64,000 nucleotides of DNA from Salvia splendens. Taxonomy: Eukaryota > Streptophyta > Magnoliopsida > Lamiales > Lamiaceae. Below, one piece after another: positions 33,251 to 44,562 of the stretch (position 1 is the first letter of the stretch; every line of letters begins with the position of its first letter). The notes under the pieces were generated by a model. It was not told the DNA's origin, did not search any database, and saw only the letters and a list, made by a program, of their open reading frames with translations. The stretch is from NCBI RefSeq assembly GCF_004379255.2, contig NW_024599198.1, forward strand, positions 62,001 to 126,000, read 5' to 3'. A program made the translations under genes and the position numbers.

Positions 33251-34046
33251 TTTAAGAACTGCGAAGGAATCCAACAAAACAAAGGGGAATTAGACTGTAT
33301 TAACAAATACGGCCGGTCGGTGGTATGCAGTTGAATTGTGGTGTGTTACAGGCGAAACTTGGAGAAAGGGTTGTTGCAACTCGAAAATTAACTAGTACAT
33401 ACACATTCGAAAACCCTACCTCTTCTTATTGGCGAAAACGGTGATGGTGGCGGTGGAGTATTGTTCAGAACAGAACGGATGACTGAAAATCGAAGGTAAC
33501 AGCGGATGAATTTAAGCTTGTATCGGCGAAAACGGTGGTGGAGGCGGCTAGGGTTTGGCTGGAATTTGAGAAGTCAAAAATGGAGAGAGAAGCTGGAGTA
33601 ATTAAGGATGATGATGAATGAGGCGTGGAGTACATGGAAAGTAGTGGGTGTATCCCGCTAAAATCTCGGCTCCTCGGTTTCTCCAGATCTGAGCACATAT
33701 AATTACTAATTCACCCTCATAATGCACGAAATAAACTAAATAATGAACTACGGAATGCTACTATAAGAATTAAATCTAGATCGTTCATCCTCAAGATCCA
33801 ACGATCCCAATAAAAACGGAACTTAAATCTAAGTGGTATATAGGATTTTAACACTACCATATATATATATATATAGGTCCATGATCAATTGAGATTTTTT
33901 AAGTTAATTGAGAAATGAGATGCAATCTCAGCCACTCATTTTTATTATATGAGTGGTCCAGATTTTGCCACATGGAAAATATTTTCAGATTTATTAATTA
34001 TGGGAGGGTAGAATGGTAATTTTTATGTTTAAATTAGGTTCCGCTT

Positions 34047-34550
34047 GTGTTCTCTTCTCCTTCCCAAATCCCTGCAGCTGATTTCCATCCCAGCCCATCT
34101 ACTTCTCCGCCGCCCCAAAAATCTCCGCCACAATCTCTGTCGGGGACAAGCTCCTCTACGCCACCCTATCCTACCCTCGATGCCTCCGACGAGCTCCAGA
34201 CCGTCTCAATCGCCGACCTCTGCAGCAGCAGTAGCAGCCGGAGCGAGAGCGGGAGAAGTACCTCCTCCGGCAGCGGCGGAGGTAGCAGTTCGTGGCGGTG
34301 GAAGTTGAAGAGCTCCGCCGCATTGCGGTGGAAGAAGAAGTTTAATCTGCACATCTGGTTTATAGATGACGTCCTTTTCAAATTCATCTCCACCTTCGAG
34401 GTCGTGTGTTTGGTCTCCGTGCTATGCTTCTTCTACCTCTGCTGCGAATGCCATATCAATGGAGCTCTCCGTCTCCTATCTCGCGGTAATTTTGCGATTA
34501 ATCAGTTTTCAATTCATCAGCATTTTCGATTTTCACCTTCCTCGCGATGA
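34047..34550 (+). pseudogene. Captured host exon, membrane-protein-like, unidentified
   Basis: A 167-codon ORF has a biased Ser/Pro-rich amino half (STPPYPTLDASDELQTVSIA, then a long Ser/Gly run). A cluster of basic residues (SSWRWKLKSSAALRWKKK) and one clear hydrophobic segment (FEVVCLVSVLCFFYLCC) follow, probably a single membrane span. It ends in CHINGALRLLSRG and a GT donor-like site. Codon use is GC-rich compared with the AT-rich flanks, as expected for a captured host exon. I do not recognise the family. No upstream promoter of its own is apparent. Confidence 0.45.
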
Positions 34551-34578
34551 ATTGTAGGATAATGATGTAGGTTTGATC

Positions 34579-34766
34579 TTCAATTTCACGACGATCGAGA
34601 GAATGGAAATGCTGATCCTCGGAGCTCTGAAATGGTGGATGCGCTCCGTTAATCCTTTCTCGTTCCTCAATTATTTCGTCTCGCTCTTCGATTCTGGCGA
34701 CGACGAGTGATCGATTCAGGCTTTTGAAGAATAGAGGAGCTCAGATTATCTTCAAATCTCAGCACG
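34579..34766 (+). pseudogene. D-type cyclin fragment, captured
   Basis: The reading TTIERMEMLILGALKWWMRS followed by VNPFSFLNYFVSLFDSGDDE matches the cyclin-box stretch of plant D-type cyclins (family pattern RMELLVL..L.WRMRSVTPFSF). A TGA stop at 34708-34710 interrupts it. Further text in shifted frame (NRGAQIIFKSQHG) matches the next part of the same fold. No Rb-binding LxCxE segment is present. It is a broken fragment within E2. Confidence 0.65.
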
Positions 34767-35359
34767 GTTCACATTAATCGATCAATCAGTTTACTCATAT
34801 TTTATTTTATTTTTTAATTATTTGATTAACAGAGAAATCAAATGAGTGCAGCAACAAGAGGTGGCTGGGCAATTGCGGCCAGCATCGACGCGGTGGAGGC
34901 TTCTATAGTAATATTGATTAATATATCTCAATTTCATCAGCAACAACTGTTCACAATTTCAGATTTGTCTCACTGATTTTGATTTGTGAAGATATCCTAT
35001 GTTTTCAATTGAATACTTCTAAAGTAATGAGAGGTTTTGTTTCTGCATAAATTTCCTAGATCTGATGCTTCTTTACCAGTTGTTGTCTTTGATCTTTCTG
35101 CAAATTCCTTCTTTGTTTATTAATTTTTGTTTGGCTGAATTGAATTTCTTATACAATTGCTCGGATTTCGAGAACTCTTGTTGCGTTTGCCTATGAGTGA
35201 AGGTTTAATTCGTACGAGAAATCATTAGTTTATTGTTTATCTCTTTAGAAATTTCGTTTCCTGTGCTGTATTAATCGTCAGCATCTGCTGATTCAGCTCA
35301 ATTTCATTCAATTTGTTGATCGAGAAATCATTGATTGCACACTAATGGGAGTCGTCGTC

Positions 35360-36060
35360 GGTGAGAGCCATTGACATTTTGCTATAAGTTGTTGACATTT
35401 GATATTCTGGCTATTGATATGCGAATTATAAGTGTTATTTTTAGTTGTTGACATTTTAACACGAGTTGTTGACATTTGATATTCTGGCTATTGATACGTG
35501 ATTTATAAGTATTATTGATTGCAGCTCAGCTGTTTTTGAGATGGGGAACACGAAAGTCATTGCTGTTGTTTATTGTTTTCTTGAACAATAGATATTTTTT
35601 TATTGTTTTTTCATATAAATGTGCTGTAATGAACACCAAAGTCATTGCTGCTGTTTTTGGGATTATTTTTAATAATCAGAGTTGTGCAAAAAGAAGATAT
35701 CATTGTTATTTTTTAGTAATAAGAGTTGTTTTTTAGTTGTTGATATACATTACAAGTTATTGGCATTTTCTTCTTCATTGTTGATATTTGATTTTGCTCT
35801 CTATTGACATGTATTGACAAGCTGTTGACATTTCGCTATAAATTGTTGACATTTGATATGCAAGCTATTGACATGTATTGTATGATCAAGATGCCAGAAT
35901 TTGTATCAAATAAAAAAATCAAGATAAAATAGTTGTTATATTTTAATTACAAGAATTGTTTTTGAGTTGTTGACACTATATACAAGTGGTTGGCAAACTG
36001 TTGACATTTGATATAAATGCTATTGACATGTATTATATGATCATGATACCAGAACTTATT
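35360..36060 (+). repeat. TTGACAT word zone in the left half of E2
   Basis: GTTGACATTTGATAT-like phrases (agttgttgacatttgatat, gctattgacatgtattgtat) recur through this stretch, all with TTGACAT on the plus strand. The right half of the same element has the opposite orientation. Confidence 0.75.
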
Positions 36061-36994
36061 TCAAACAAAAAAAAATAAAGACGAAATCCACTTTCTGCTA
36101 AGTTCAAAACTCAGAAACCACAATGGTAGTTGTTTTGAAACCCATCCAATAAAAAAGTTAACATCAAATATTAAATCCATTTTCTGTTCACTTCTTGTTT
36201 CTACGATTAAACAACTCCTGGTACTTGTTGTTTAGGTCAAACAATCTGTCCATGTTTGCTTCAAACCATGCATCAACCAGTTGTAACATTGGCAACCTCT
36301 GGTTGCTACAACCCGATGCAATCAAGTTGTAGCAATACCTTCCACTTGAATCTGGTCACTCCAATTAAAATCTAGTCTTCTTTGAATCTTATTATCTACT
36401 TGAGCAATGAAATTGTTCTTTGCTTTCAAAGCATCCCAACTATCCAGCCGATTTGTTATATTGAAATTCTGCATTTAACATGTTTGGTTAAGGAGACGTC
36501 TAATTCAAACAGTTTACATAAAATTTAGATTACTTACAGATGGAGATGTTGTCATAAACAAGCGTGAAAGTGATGTAGTTGGCCTTTCTTTTTCTGCATT
36601 GTTCAGGTGTGAAGCCCATGTGTCAATTGCACCAGCTTTTATTTCTCCATGGGGATTCAGTGACAAAAACAATTCATTGGTCGCCCAAACAAAATCACCA
36701 TCATAAACGCATGCATTACAGAAATGAAGTTATACAAACGACATTTGAACAACATTCATAAATCACGTCAACTGCATAGAAAACTAAAAATATTTTTTAG
36801 ATCATGAATATAATTAAATTATGCATACTCGTTCGTTCCTTCTATTTCTACTATGTAGTAGTAGAGATCTCTTTCATTAACTTCCCGGAACGGTAGTGTA
36901 TGTACAACTCTTACTTCAACATGAGATGTTTTCATTCTAGCTTCTGGCATTGGAATCTCAGATAATGGAATAATATTCTGTTGTCAGTGCACAT

Positions 36995-37435
36995 ACAAGC
37001 CATGTCAACAACAATTATAAGTCATGTCAACTACACTTTCAAACCATGTCAACTACACGTACAAGCCATGTCAACTACACTTTCAAACCATGTCAACTAC
37101 ACGTACAAGCCATGTCAACAACACTTATAAGCCATGTCAACTACACTTTCAAGCCATGTCAACTACACATACAAGCCATGTCAACTACACTTTCAAACCA
37201 CGTCAACTATACGTACAAGTCATGTCAACAACAATTATAAACCATGTCAACTACACTTTCAAACCATGTCCACTACACGTACAAGCCATGTCAACTACAC
37301 GTACAAGTAATGTCAACTACACTTTCAAGCCAAGTCAACAACAATTATAAGTCATGTCAACTACACTTTTAAACCATGTCAACTACACGTACAAGCCATG
37401 TCAACAACAATTATAAGCCATGTCAATAACAATTC
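36995..37435. repeat. 22-bp tandem repeat (catgtcaactacacgtacaa)
   Basis: About 20 imperfect copies of a 22-23 bp unit, each containing ATGTCAA. Variants alternate between ctacacgtacaagc, ctacactttcaaac and acaattataagc. It lies in a probable intron of the E2 gene. An open frame across it (MSTTRTSHVNYTFK...) is a by-product. Confidence 0.85.
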
Positions 37436-38786
37436 GGTCATTTTATAAAAATAATATATTATTTAATGTTAGTTTTATTTATTTTACCTGAACGATATTC
37501 TTCTGTCTCTTTGTTTTCAATTATTTTTTCTTTTTCAAGATCCATCTTCTCTTTCCCTTTATCTTTTTGTTTTTCTTTGTTCATTTCAACGTGTGTGTCA
37601 TCCATCGAGGCTACAGCTGCATTCTTCGTATCTTCATGTGTTTTTGTTATATTCTACAATGTTTATTACATATATAGTACATGTTGACAACAGAAACTGC
37701 ACATTATGTCAACTATGAGATGCAAAATGTCAATTAATTATATAAAAACTCTAAAATTTATATACAGAACTCTGAGAGTTTAAGATAGTTATTATAAATT
37801 GTACCTATTCAATATCTTTCTGAATTTCTGACACGTACAAGCCATGTCAACAGCTGTACATACTTTGTGAACTACGTATATAACCTATATCAACTACAAA
37901 TACAACAAAATTTAATCATGTTAACTACATATATACAAGTCATTTCAATAAGTAATGTAATAATGTCAACTAGTTAACAATTTATAATGAAAAATGTAAA
38001 ACATACCAAAAGGAAGGGAAGTGGTCCTGCAAAAGCATTCTTCTCTCTCTTTGACCAGTTTTCCATTGCAAACTTGAGAACAGACATTGTGTACGAACAC
38101 CAGTTGACATTTTTCACATTGTCCAGATCTTCAATTAAATGGCCAATCTTACTTTTGATCATACCACATGTTGGCGTTTCAATCTGAGTTGATTCTATGA
38201 GAACCATGAACATTCTCTTGAACCATAGTCCTTCTTCACTATCTGCTAGCGTAAGTTCTTAAAAAATTTTATGGTTGACATTTCCTGGTTTCATGTCACC
38301 ACGTTCTTCTATCTCTCTCATGAAAGGTGCATTAGATTTGCACTTATCTCTGGTGTAAAGTATGTCACATCTGGGAAAACCATATACTAGGTCAACATCA
38401 TCTTCCGTGATATGAATTTTCTTTCCATTATACAACTTTAACTTGAACTTTTTTTCATTAAAACTCTTCAATAATGAGAATGCCAATCTGCTGGGAATGT
38501 AATCCATGCTAAAATGTAGAACATTTTCAAAACCTAACTCCTTAACAACATTAATTTGTGTCTCATTCAGCTTCCTCATGGCATTAACAAAACACCGTGG
38601 CTTTCTTTTAACTAGAAGCCTTTGAGATAAATTTTCCACAACTCGAGTCTGTTCTTTATTCGTATTTTGCTCTGCATTGTGCATCTCTTCATCTTCACTG
38701 TTTATTCGTATTTCCTCTACATTGCTAATCTCAATAACACTCCTAGTTTTCTTTGATATTTTTCTTTTCTCCAGTTTAAAATCAAA

Positions 38787-39200
38787 CATAATAAATCAAT
38801 ATCAATTATACAAAATATCATGTCAATAACAAGTATACCCTATCAATAGCAAGTGCATGTATATCATTAAAATTATGTCAATGGATAACGTACATAATAA
38901 ATCAATGTCAATAACAAGTATACCTTGTTGACAGTAAGTGCATGTATATTCTTAAAATTATGCCAATAGATAAAGTACATAATAAATCAATGTCAATAAC
39001 AAGTATACCCTGTTGACAACAAGTGCATGTATATTCTTAAAATTATGTCAATAGATAAAGTACATAATAAATCAATGTCAATAACAAGTATACCTTGTTG
39101 ACAGCAAGTGCATGTATATTCTTAAAATTATGTCAATAGATAAAGTACATAATAAATCAATGTCAATAACAAGTATATAGCATATATAGCAAGCACAATT
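38787..39200. repeat. 85-bp tandem repeat in E2
   Basis: The phrase tacataataaatcaatgtca recurs at 38891, 38976, 39061 and 39146, exactly 85 bp apart, with a more diverged copy before. Each unit has several tgtcaa or ttgaca words. Confidence 0.85.
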
Positions 39201-40084
39201 ATCTGGTTAGTATTATGTCAATTTAACTATGTCAACAACGATTCTAATAAGTATACACTATGTCAATAACAATATATCCTGTTTAAAGCAAGCACAATTA
39301 CCTTATTACTATTATATCATGTTAAAGTTTTTAATGTCAACAGCAATCCAAACAAGAATACACTATGTCAACAGTATACCATATCATTTCAATGACAAGT
39401 ATATGCCGTTTATAGAAAACGCAAGTATATTATCATAACTATGTCAATAGCTATTGTATGAAATGTCAATAATCTAAAAATTTAAACAAATCCTTAACTG
39501 GAAGCAGATGCTCGTTATCTTCCGTTTTTTCCAGCAACATTGCTGCTTTCCATCTCTTCCGATTCTACCATCGCTAATCAACAAAAAAAAAATCAACAGG
39601 AAACGAATTCATAAGAAAACAAATCCAGATGTGTTTTAATACACTAAAATCGAAGCAATATACTTAAAATTTGAACCAATTTCTTAACCTGAAGAAGTCG
39701 CTTCAACGACCGCCGATTTGGAATGCCTTTTTCTGGATGCAATCGGCGCTTCAGCTTCAACTATTTCTTCGATCTTCATTTTTGGAAATTAATGAATGTA
39801 GAAAACTGAACGAAGTCTAAGATTAAGAGATGAATCACGACGAAGAGAAGAGAAGATGCAGAAACTTGGGAGAGAACTCAGAGAAACGTTGGAGAGTTTT
39901 ACAGAGTATTTTGAATATAATTTAAACATTTAGAACTGAAATGACAAAAATACCCCCTGTTGACATAAACTACATGCTGTTGACATTGCGTGAAAATTGT
40001 GAAATGAGTGGCTGTGATTGCATCTCAATTCTCAATTAGGCTAAAAAATCTCAACCTAACAAGACCCTATATATATATATATAT

Positions 40085-40809
40085 AGGGTCTTGTTAGGTT
40101 GAGATTTTTTAGCTTAATTGAGAATTGAGATGCATTTTCAGCCACTCATTTTGAAATGTCAACTACAAGTAGATTATATCAACTAAGGGTATTATCGTCA
40201 TTTCATTTCAATAGCCAGAATATCAAATGTCAACAACTCGTATTAAAATGTCAACAACTAAAAAAATATTATTTTTTAATTTTTTTAAAATTTTTTTAAA
40301 ATTTTTTTAATTTTTTTTTTAATTTTTTTAATTTTCACGCGATGTCAACTACGATGTGTAGCCTGCACATCAAATGTCAATAGCCCTGCACATCAAATGT
40401 CAATAGCCTGCACATCAAATGTCAACAGCTTATAGTTGACATTATATGTGTATAGGTGATATGAATCATATATGTAGTTGACATTATATATGTGCAGTTG
40501 ACATGAATTGTATATGTAGTTGACATTATATGTGTGTAGTTGACATGAATTGTATATGTAGTTGACAAAAAAATAAAAATAATAAAAAAATAAAAAATCG
40601 AAAAAAAAATTTAATTTTTTTTAAAAAATAAAAAAATATTTATTAAATAAAATGTATGATGAAATTACCATTCTGCCCTTTCACAATTAATTAATGTAAA
40701 AATATTTTCCATGTGGTAAATTCTGGACCACCCATTTAATAAAAATGAGTGGCTAATAATGCATCTCAATTCTCAATTAGGCTCAAAAATCTCAATTGAT
40801 CACAACCCT
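40085..40809. mobile_element. MITE E3, deletion derivative of the E1/E2 family
   Basis: The left end (agggtcttgttaggttgag, gattttttagcttaattg) and the inverted right end (caattaggctcaaaaatctc, aattgatcacaaccct) match E1 and E2. It is about 725 bp and non-coding. It repeats the ATGTCAA-to-GTTGACAT switch at a central palindrome (about 40420-40445). It is separated from E2 by only ~15 bp of TA repeat. Confidence 0.72.
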
Positions 40810-40832
40810 ATATATATATATATATATATTAA

Positions 40833-41492
40833 AGGGTGTGTTATATTGCTAACTCAATACTTAACTGCTAACTACAATTAAATAATAGCCCTTAGATATT
40901 CAAATAAAGGGCCTAGATCATAAGTCCCGAAATGTCAATACGATTAACAAAAAACGTCAATAAAGGTATTAAGGTCAATTTACAACCAATTAGTTGTAAC
41001 TAACTTATAAAAAATATCACATAACTTTAAAACGCATATAAATTTCTCGATTTAAATTTTTTTTCGCACAACATATATCAAATTAAAGATAATTTCATAA
41101 GGATTATAACGAGATCTCACTTGCATATGTTCCGATATCAAAATTTGAATTTTTTTTTGAAAATTTCAATTTTTTTCGAAAATTTTCAATTTTTTCGTAC
41201 AGCAACAAATGTCAACATAGTATATAAAATATGTCAATATAATACATGTATAATGTCATTCTTAAAGCAATGGGTTGACATTCTCAAAGCATTGTGTTGA
41301 TATTTTCAAAACACTATATTGACATTTTCATCAAAAACCCTAATTTGGTAGTTTTTTTATCTTTTTTTTATTTAATTAATAAAACGAAAATTAAATGTGG
41401 CAAATTTTAGACCACTAGATTTCTAAAATCCTATGGTTTTAAATTAGTTGTAGTTAGCAACTAGAGAGTGAGTTAGCAATTGATCACTCCCC
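40833..41492. mobile_element. MITE E4, different ends but same internal word
   Basis: The left end (agggtgtgttatattgctaac, ctgctaactacaatt) and the inverted right end (aggggagtgatcaattgc, gctaactacaact) form long imperfect inverted repeats between (TA)n tracts. The ends differ from those of E3, yet the interior again carries TGTCAA/TTGACA words. It is non-coding, ~660 bp. Confidence 0.65.
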
Positions 41493-41700
41493 TATATATT
41501 AATATATACTCTATATTTTTTTCAGTTTTTTTTTTAAATTTCAGTTTTGTTCGGTTTTTGAAGTTCGGTTTTCAGTTTTTCGATTTCGGTTTTTCGGGTT
41601 CGGTTCGGTTTGAGTTTTGAACTAAATTCGATTTTTCAGTTTTGGTTCGGTTTAGGCAAAAAACCGAACTAAAACTCGAATGCCCACCCCTAAATTTAAG

Positions 41701-42110
41701 TGATGTGGTAAAATGTTATAGTGGAGAAAGTAAAGTAAGAGTGGGGATAAAGTAAAGTAAGAGAGATTTTTTGCCAAAAATAAAAAAATGACTCAACTAC
41801 CTTGAGACAATCCTATAAGAAATACGACACAACTACCTTGAGATGGATGGAGTGTTAGTTTTAAATGAAATATGAGTAGAATGAATTAGTGGAATATAGA
41901 CCTTATTACCATTTAGAGTAAAAATAAACCGGGACTCCTATTCGCGATTGTGTAACTTATTGCACTGAAATGCGATTTTTCTAGTAGTTTATTTTTTGAA
42001 GCATTGTGCAATCTAATAAAGGTAGAATAGTCACTCTCTATCTACGAATAGGAGTCCTAATATTTTAATTCGATCCGTCTGTTAATAAGAGTCTGATTTA
42101 TTTTTATCAT
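41701..42110. other. Intergenic, no supported gene
   Basis: AT-rich DNA to the right of the hAT-type element, with Stowaway-like debris (gactcaactaccttgagac repeats at 41780-41850). Nothing coding. Confidence 0.4.
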
Positions 42111-42153
42111 AAGTGGTAACAAGACCTCATATTCCACTAACTCTTTTTACTTA

Positions 42154-42402
42154 CTAACTCCGTTCCACAATAAGAGTCATATTTTGCTATTTTGGTCTGC
42201 CCATAATAAGAGTCACATCTCACTTTTACCATAAATGTTAAGTAGACCCCACATTCCACCAACCAATTTCATTCACATTTTATTATAAAATTAATATATA
42301 TAAGAGGGACCCTTATACCACTAACTCATTCAGCTAACTTTTATTTGCGTTTCTTAAAATCCACACCCACACTAAATGTGACTCCTAATGTGGGACGAGG
42401 TA
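42154..42402. mobile_element. Stowaway-like MITE
   Basis: Left actccgttccacaataagag and right cctaatgtgggacgaggta are roughly inverted and bounded by TA. About 250 bp. The boundaries are approximate. Confidence 0.5.
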
Positions 42403-42994
42403 ATACATTTTATATAATTAACGGAGTATAAACAAATGTGATTCATATACACTAACACTTTTTTAACATTTCTTAAAACACATGCGAAAAATAAAATTCC
42501 TATTCAATGACAAAGAAATATCGTATTAAATTTATATTTTGTCCTGATCTTTATTTTCTCACTTATCCTTGCTATGCTTGAGAGTTCCATTTGTTTTTAA
42601 AGGGATAAATAATATATACGCTGCAAGAACATAATTTCTTGCTTGGATTGAATGAGTATCCGAATAAACAAGGTTATTAACTGAGTCAATTAATTGACTA
42701 TGTGATAAAATGTGATGTTATAAGCTATTTTTGTCTATTTCTTATAGTATAATAAATACACAAGGATAGATAATTAGAAATAGTTTTCATTTTATTCCGA
42801 AAATATTAATTCTATACTTGAACAACTTATCTTTTACCAGACCACTAAGCTAACAAGGAACGAGAAGAAAAGCCCACAACATGACCACACGACCCAAAGC
42901 ATCCAAAAGATTTTTTTTAATTAAAACCACATCATATTACATACTCCCTCCGTCCCAAGTAAATCTTTTAATTAAAACCACATCATATTACATA

Positions 42995-43234
42995 CTCCCT
43001 CCGTCCCAAGTTATTTGAGCCGTATTTCTTTTTGAGTTGTCGTAAGTTACTTGAATCATTTCTCTTTTTTGCTTAAAACAAAACATCTAATCACACATAC
43101 TTTATTCTTTCTTTTACTTTATTATCTTCTTTCTATTACTTTATTCTCTCCTCTACTTTATTTCACTCACTAAACACAACTTTCTTAAATCCCGTGCTGA
43201 AAGAAACGTCTCAAGTAACATGGGACGGATGGAG
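42995..43234. mobile_element. Stowaway MITE with duplicated left flank
   Basis: Ends CTCCCTCCGTCCCAAG and GGGACGGATGGAG lie between TA dinucleotides. The left end together with ~30 bp of flank (taattaaaaccacatcatat) is present twice, at about 42918-42960 and 42966-43010, showing a local duplication after insertion. Confidence 0.7.
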
Positions 43235-43917
43235 TATTCCGCAATCCTCCCGTTGCTGAGGATAAAAGCCCAGTATATCTTTATTAGCCTCATTCATAAG
43301 AACTCATAAACATAATTTCAATAATGTACAGTTGGAGGTATTTATATATAAACGTGGTTATCAAACTACAAGAGAAGGAAAAGCAGCATCTAAAACCAAA
43401 AACACAGCACATTCAAATTCCTTTTCCTTTCATGTTAGAGCAAGTGCTGCTCTGGCCAGCCGGTGACACGGCAACATCAACAAATTTAAGTCTGGGAACC
43501 TGCTCTATTCAAACCTCCACCACTTGCTTGTACTAATAAGTCTGCCAGTTTTGGGATCATGTCTTTGAACGACGGCCGATCTTCCGAGTTGCTGCAGAAA
43601 GTTCAACAGTAATCATCAATTTTTTATATTTGGCATGTTGATAGCCACATGTTACAGCTTGATTACCTTGTCCAACATTCCGATATGATGGATGCTATTT
43701 GGGGATCGATACTACTTGGAATATCTAGTCTGCTATTCATGAAGCCAACAACTCCAACGACCTTTATAAAGCATAAACAAGAAAATATTTGATGGGAAAG
43801 AAACAGAATGGCATGCCATGAAAATACATCATTCTCGCAAGTGGTAGGGGTTGCTTAGAGCTAAGTTACCTGCAGTGCATTCAGGTCGCTCCATGGAATC
43901 CGTTCGGTCATGAGTTC

Positions 43918-44510
43918 TGATGGGATACGAACTAAACAACTAAACCCTAATTGCGAGCCCAATAGCAGTGACGGCCCATCAGCCCAAAACCCAAGAAAAA
44001 GTATCAGTTCGGCACAACCAAAGAGTTCGGTCGCAGCCTATAGCTCGGTAAAAGCCGACCAATCGAGTTCTACTCTCAGATCGGCAAAAGCTGATCGGCA
44101 AAGTCCAGCAGTTCGGTCTCAGTATTCGACCGAACAAGGAGATAGTGGACCCCTGCAGGATCTCCACGACCTACATCGTCACCCACGATCTCCACGACCT
44201 CCATTACACCCACGATCTATTTAGTGGTATTAAGCAGTTATCAACCCCCCTACCAGGGCTGTAAACCACGATCTTAGTTCGAATTGTATAAATAGAACTG
44301 AGATCAGATAGACAAGGGTTAAGCTCTCTAGATCCTGAATCTTATAGCAAATCAGTATTGTAATCTGTAAGCGAGACCAAGCAATACAAATTTGCCCTCT
44401 CTTCTTCCCGTGGACGTAGATTTACCTCAGTAAATCGAACCACGTAATTTTCCGTGTTGTGATCGTTTATTACTTGCATTTATTCCCATCAAAAATTCGC
44501 CACATCATCA
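43918..44510 (+). repeat. 5' LTR of Gypsy-1
   Basis: Starts TGATGGGATACG and ends CCACATCATCA. Contains a TATA box (TATAAATA, 44287-44294) with the transcription start expected ~30 bp later. An AATAAA-like signal is not obvious. Confidence 0.9.
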
Positions 44511-44511
44511 C

Positions 44512-44529
44512 TGGCGCCGTCTGTGGGAA
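44512..44529 (+). other. Primer-binding site of Gypsy-1
   Basis: TGGCGCCGTCTGTGGGAA follows the LTR after one base. The first ten bases fit the 3' end of plant tRNA-Asp; the rest diverges. Confidence 0.7.
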
Positions 44530-44562
44530 ACAGAGAACCAAAACTGTGATAAAAGCGAGTTT

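Larger units (their letters stand above)
29577..33858. mobile_element. Large MULE-like element E5 with AATAATG arrays
   Basis: It lies between (TA)n tracts. The left end (gattgtattcaaatcctttt...) resembles the inverted right end (ggtagtgttaaaatcctata...). The ends differ from those of E1-E3. The interior is dominated by AATAATGC/TAATGAAC words, by a seven-copy repeat (30353-31930) and by two ~340-bp duplications. Remnants of a Ulp1-type MULE gene are on the minus strand. Boundaries are approximate and the superfamily is inferred. Confidence 0.5.
36183..39779 (-). pseudogene. MULE-associated Ulp1-type gene of E2, multi-exon, probably decayed
   Basis: The first exon starts at 39779 (MKIEEIVEAEAPIASRKRHS). 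The main block at 38789-38259 has a basic amino part, then LNETQINVVKELGFENVLHF, DYIPSRLAFSLLKSF and KIHITEDDVDLVYGFPRCD. This region precedes the C48 (Ulp1) protease domain in proteins encoded by some plant MULEs. A second block at 38213-37974 reads SYTMSVLKFAMENWSKREKN. A third at about 36470-36183 reads MLQLVDAWFEANMDRLFDLN after an internal stop in one frame. No convincing protease triad was found. Introns hold ATGTCAA arrays. It is probably a broken accessory gene; the family call is from memory of similar proteins. Confidence 0.5.
33875..40069. mobile_element. MULE-like element E2 (Pack-MULE-like, with Ulp1-type gene and captured exons)
   Basis: The left end (aggtccatgatcaattgag, gattttttaagttaattg, gccactcat, gccacatgg) and the right end at about 39990-40069 are inverted matches of each other and of E1 and E3. 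It lies between (TA)n tracts. From the left it carries a captured membrane-protein-like exon, a D-type cyclin fragment and a TTGACAT zone. A minus-strand multi-exon gene starting near the right end follows, with ATGTCAA arrays in its introns. Confidence 0.62.
25346..41692. mobile_element. hAT-type MITE ends enclosing a 16-kb nest of insertions
   Basis: TAGGGGTGGGCA at the left and TGCCCACCCCTA at the right form terminal inverted repeats. The flanks carry a perfect 8-bp duplication AATTTAAG (25338-25345 and 41693-41700), as in hAT elements. The subterminal ~150 bp on each side consist of CGGTTCGGTTTTT-like words. The original element was probably a few hundred base pairs, with everything between about 25.6 and 41.5 kb inserted later. 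No hAT transposase is visible inside. Confidence 0.78.

Noticed and set aside
33465..33698. 77-codon minus-strand ORF near the right end of E5
   Set aside because: Low-complexity Ser/Thr-rich translation with no partner exon; could be leader sequence of the E5 gene, but unsupported.
37024..37350. Repeat protein read across the 22-bp array
   Set aside because: The open frame is a by-product of tandem repetition and has no start context or conserved domain.
36995..37435. CRISPR-like array (regular ~22-bp repeats)
   Set aside because: The host is a plant, units are contiguous without unique spacers, and the array belongs to a word-saturated transposon intron.
43910..44224. Plus-strand ORF at the start of the Gypsy-1 LTR
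   Set aside because: It begins in the host exon flank and runs into the LTR upstream of the TATA box, so it would not be on the element transcript.
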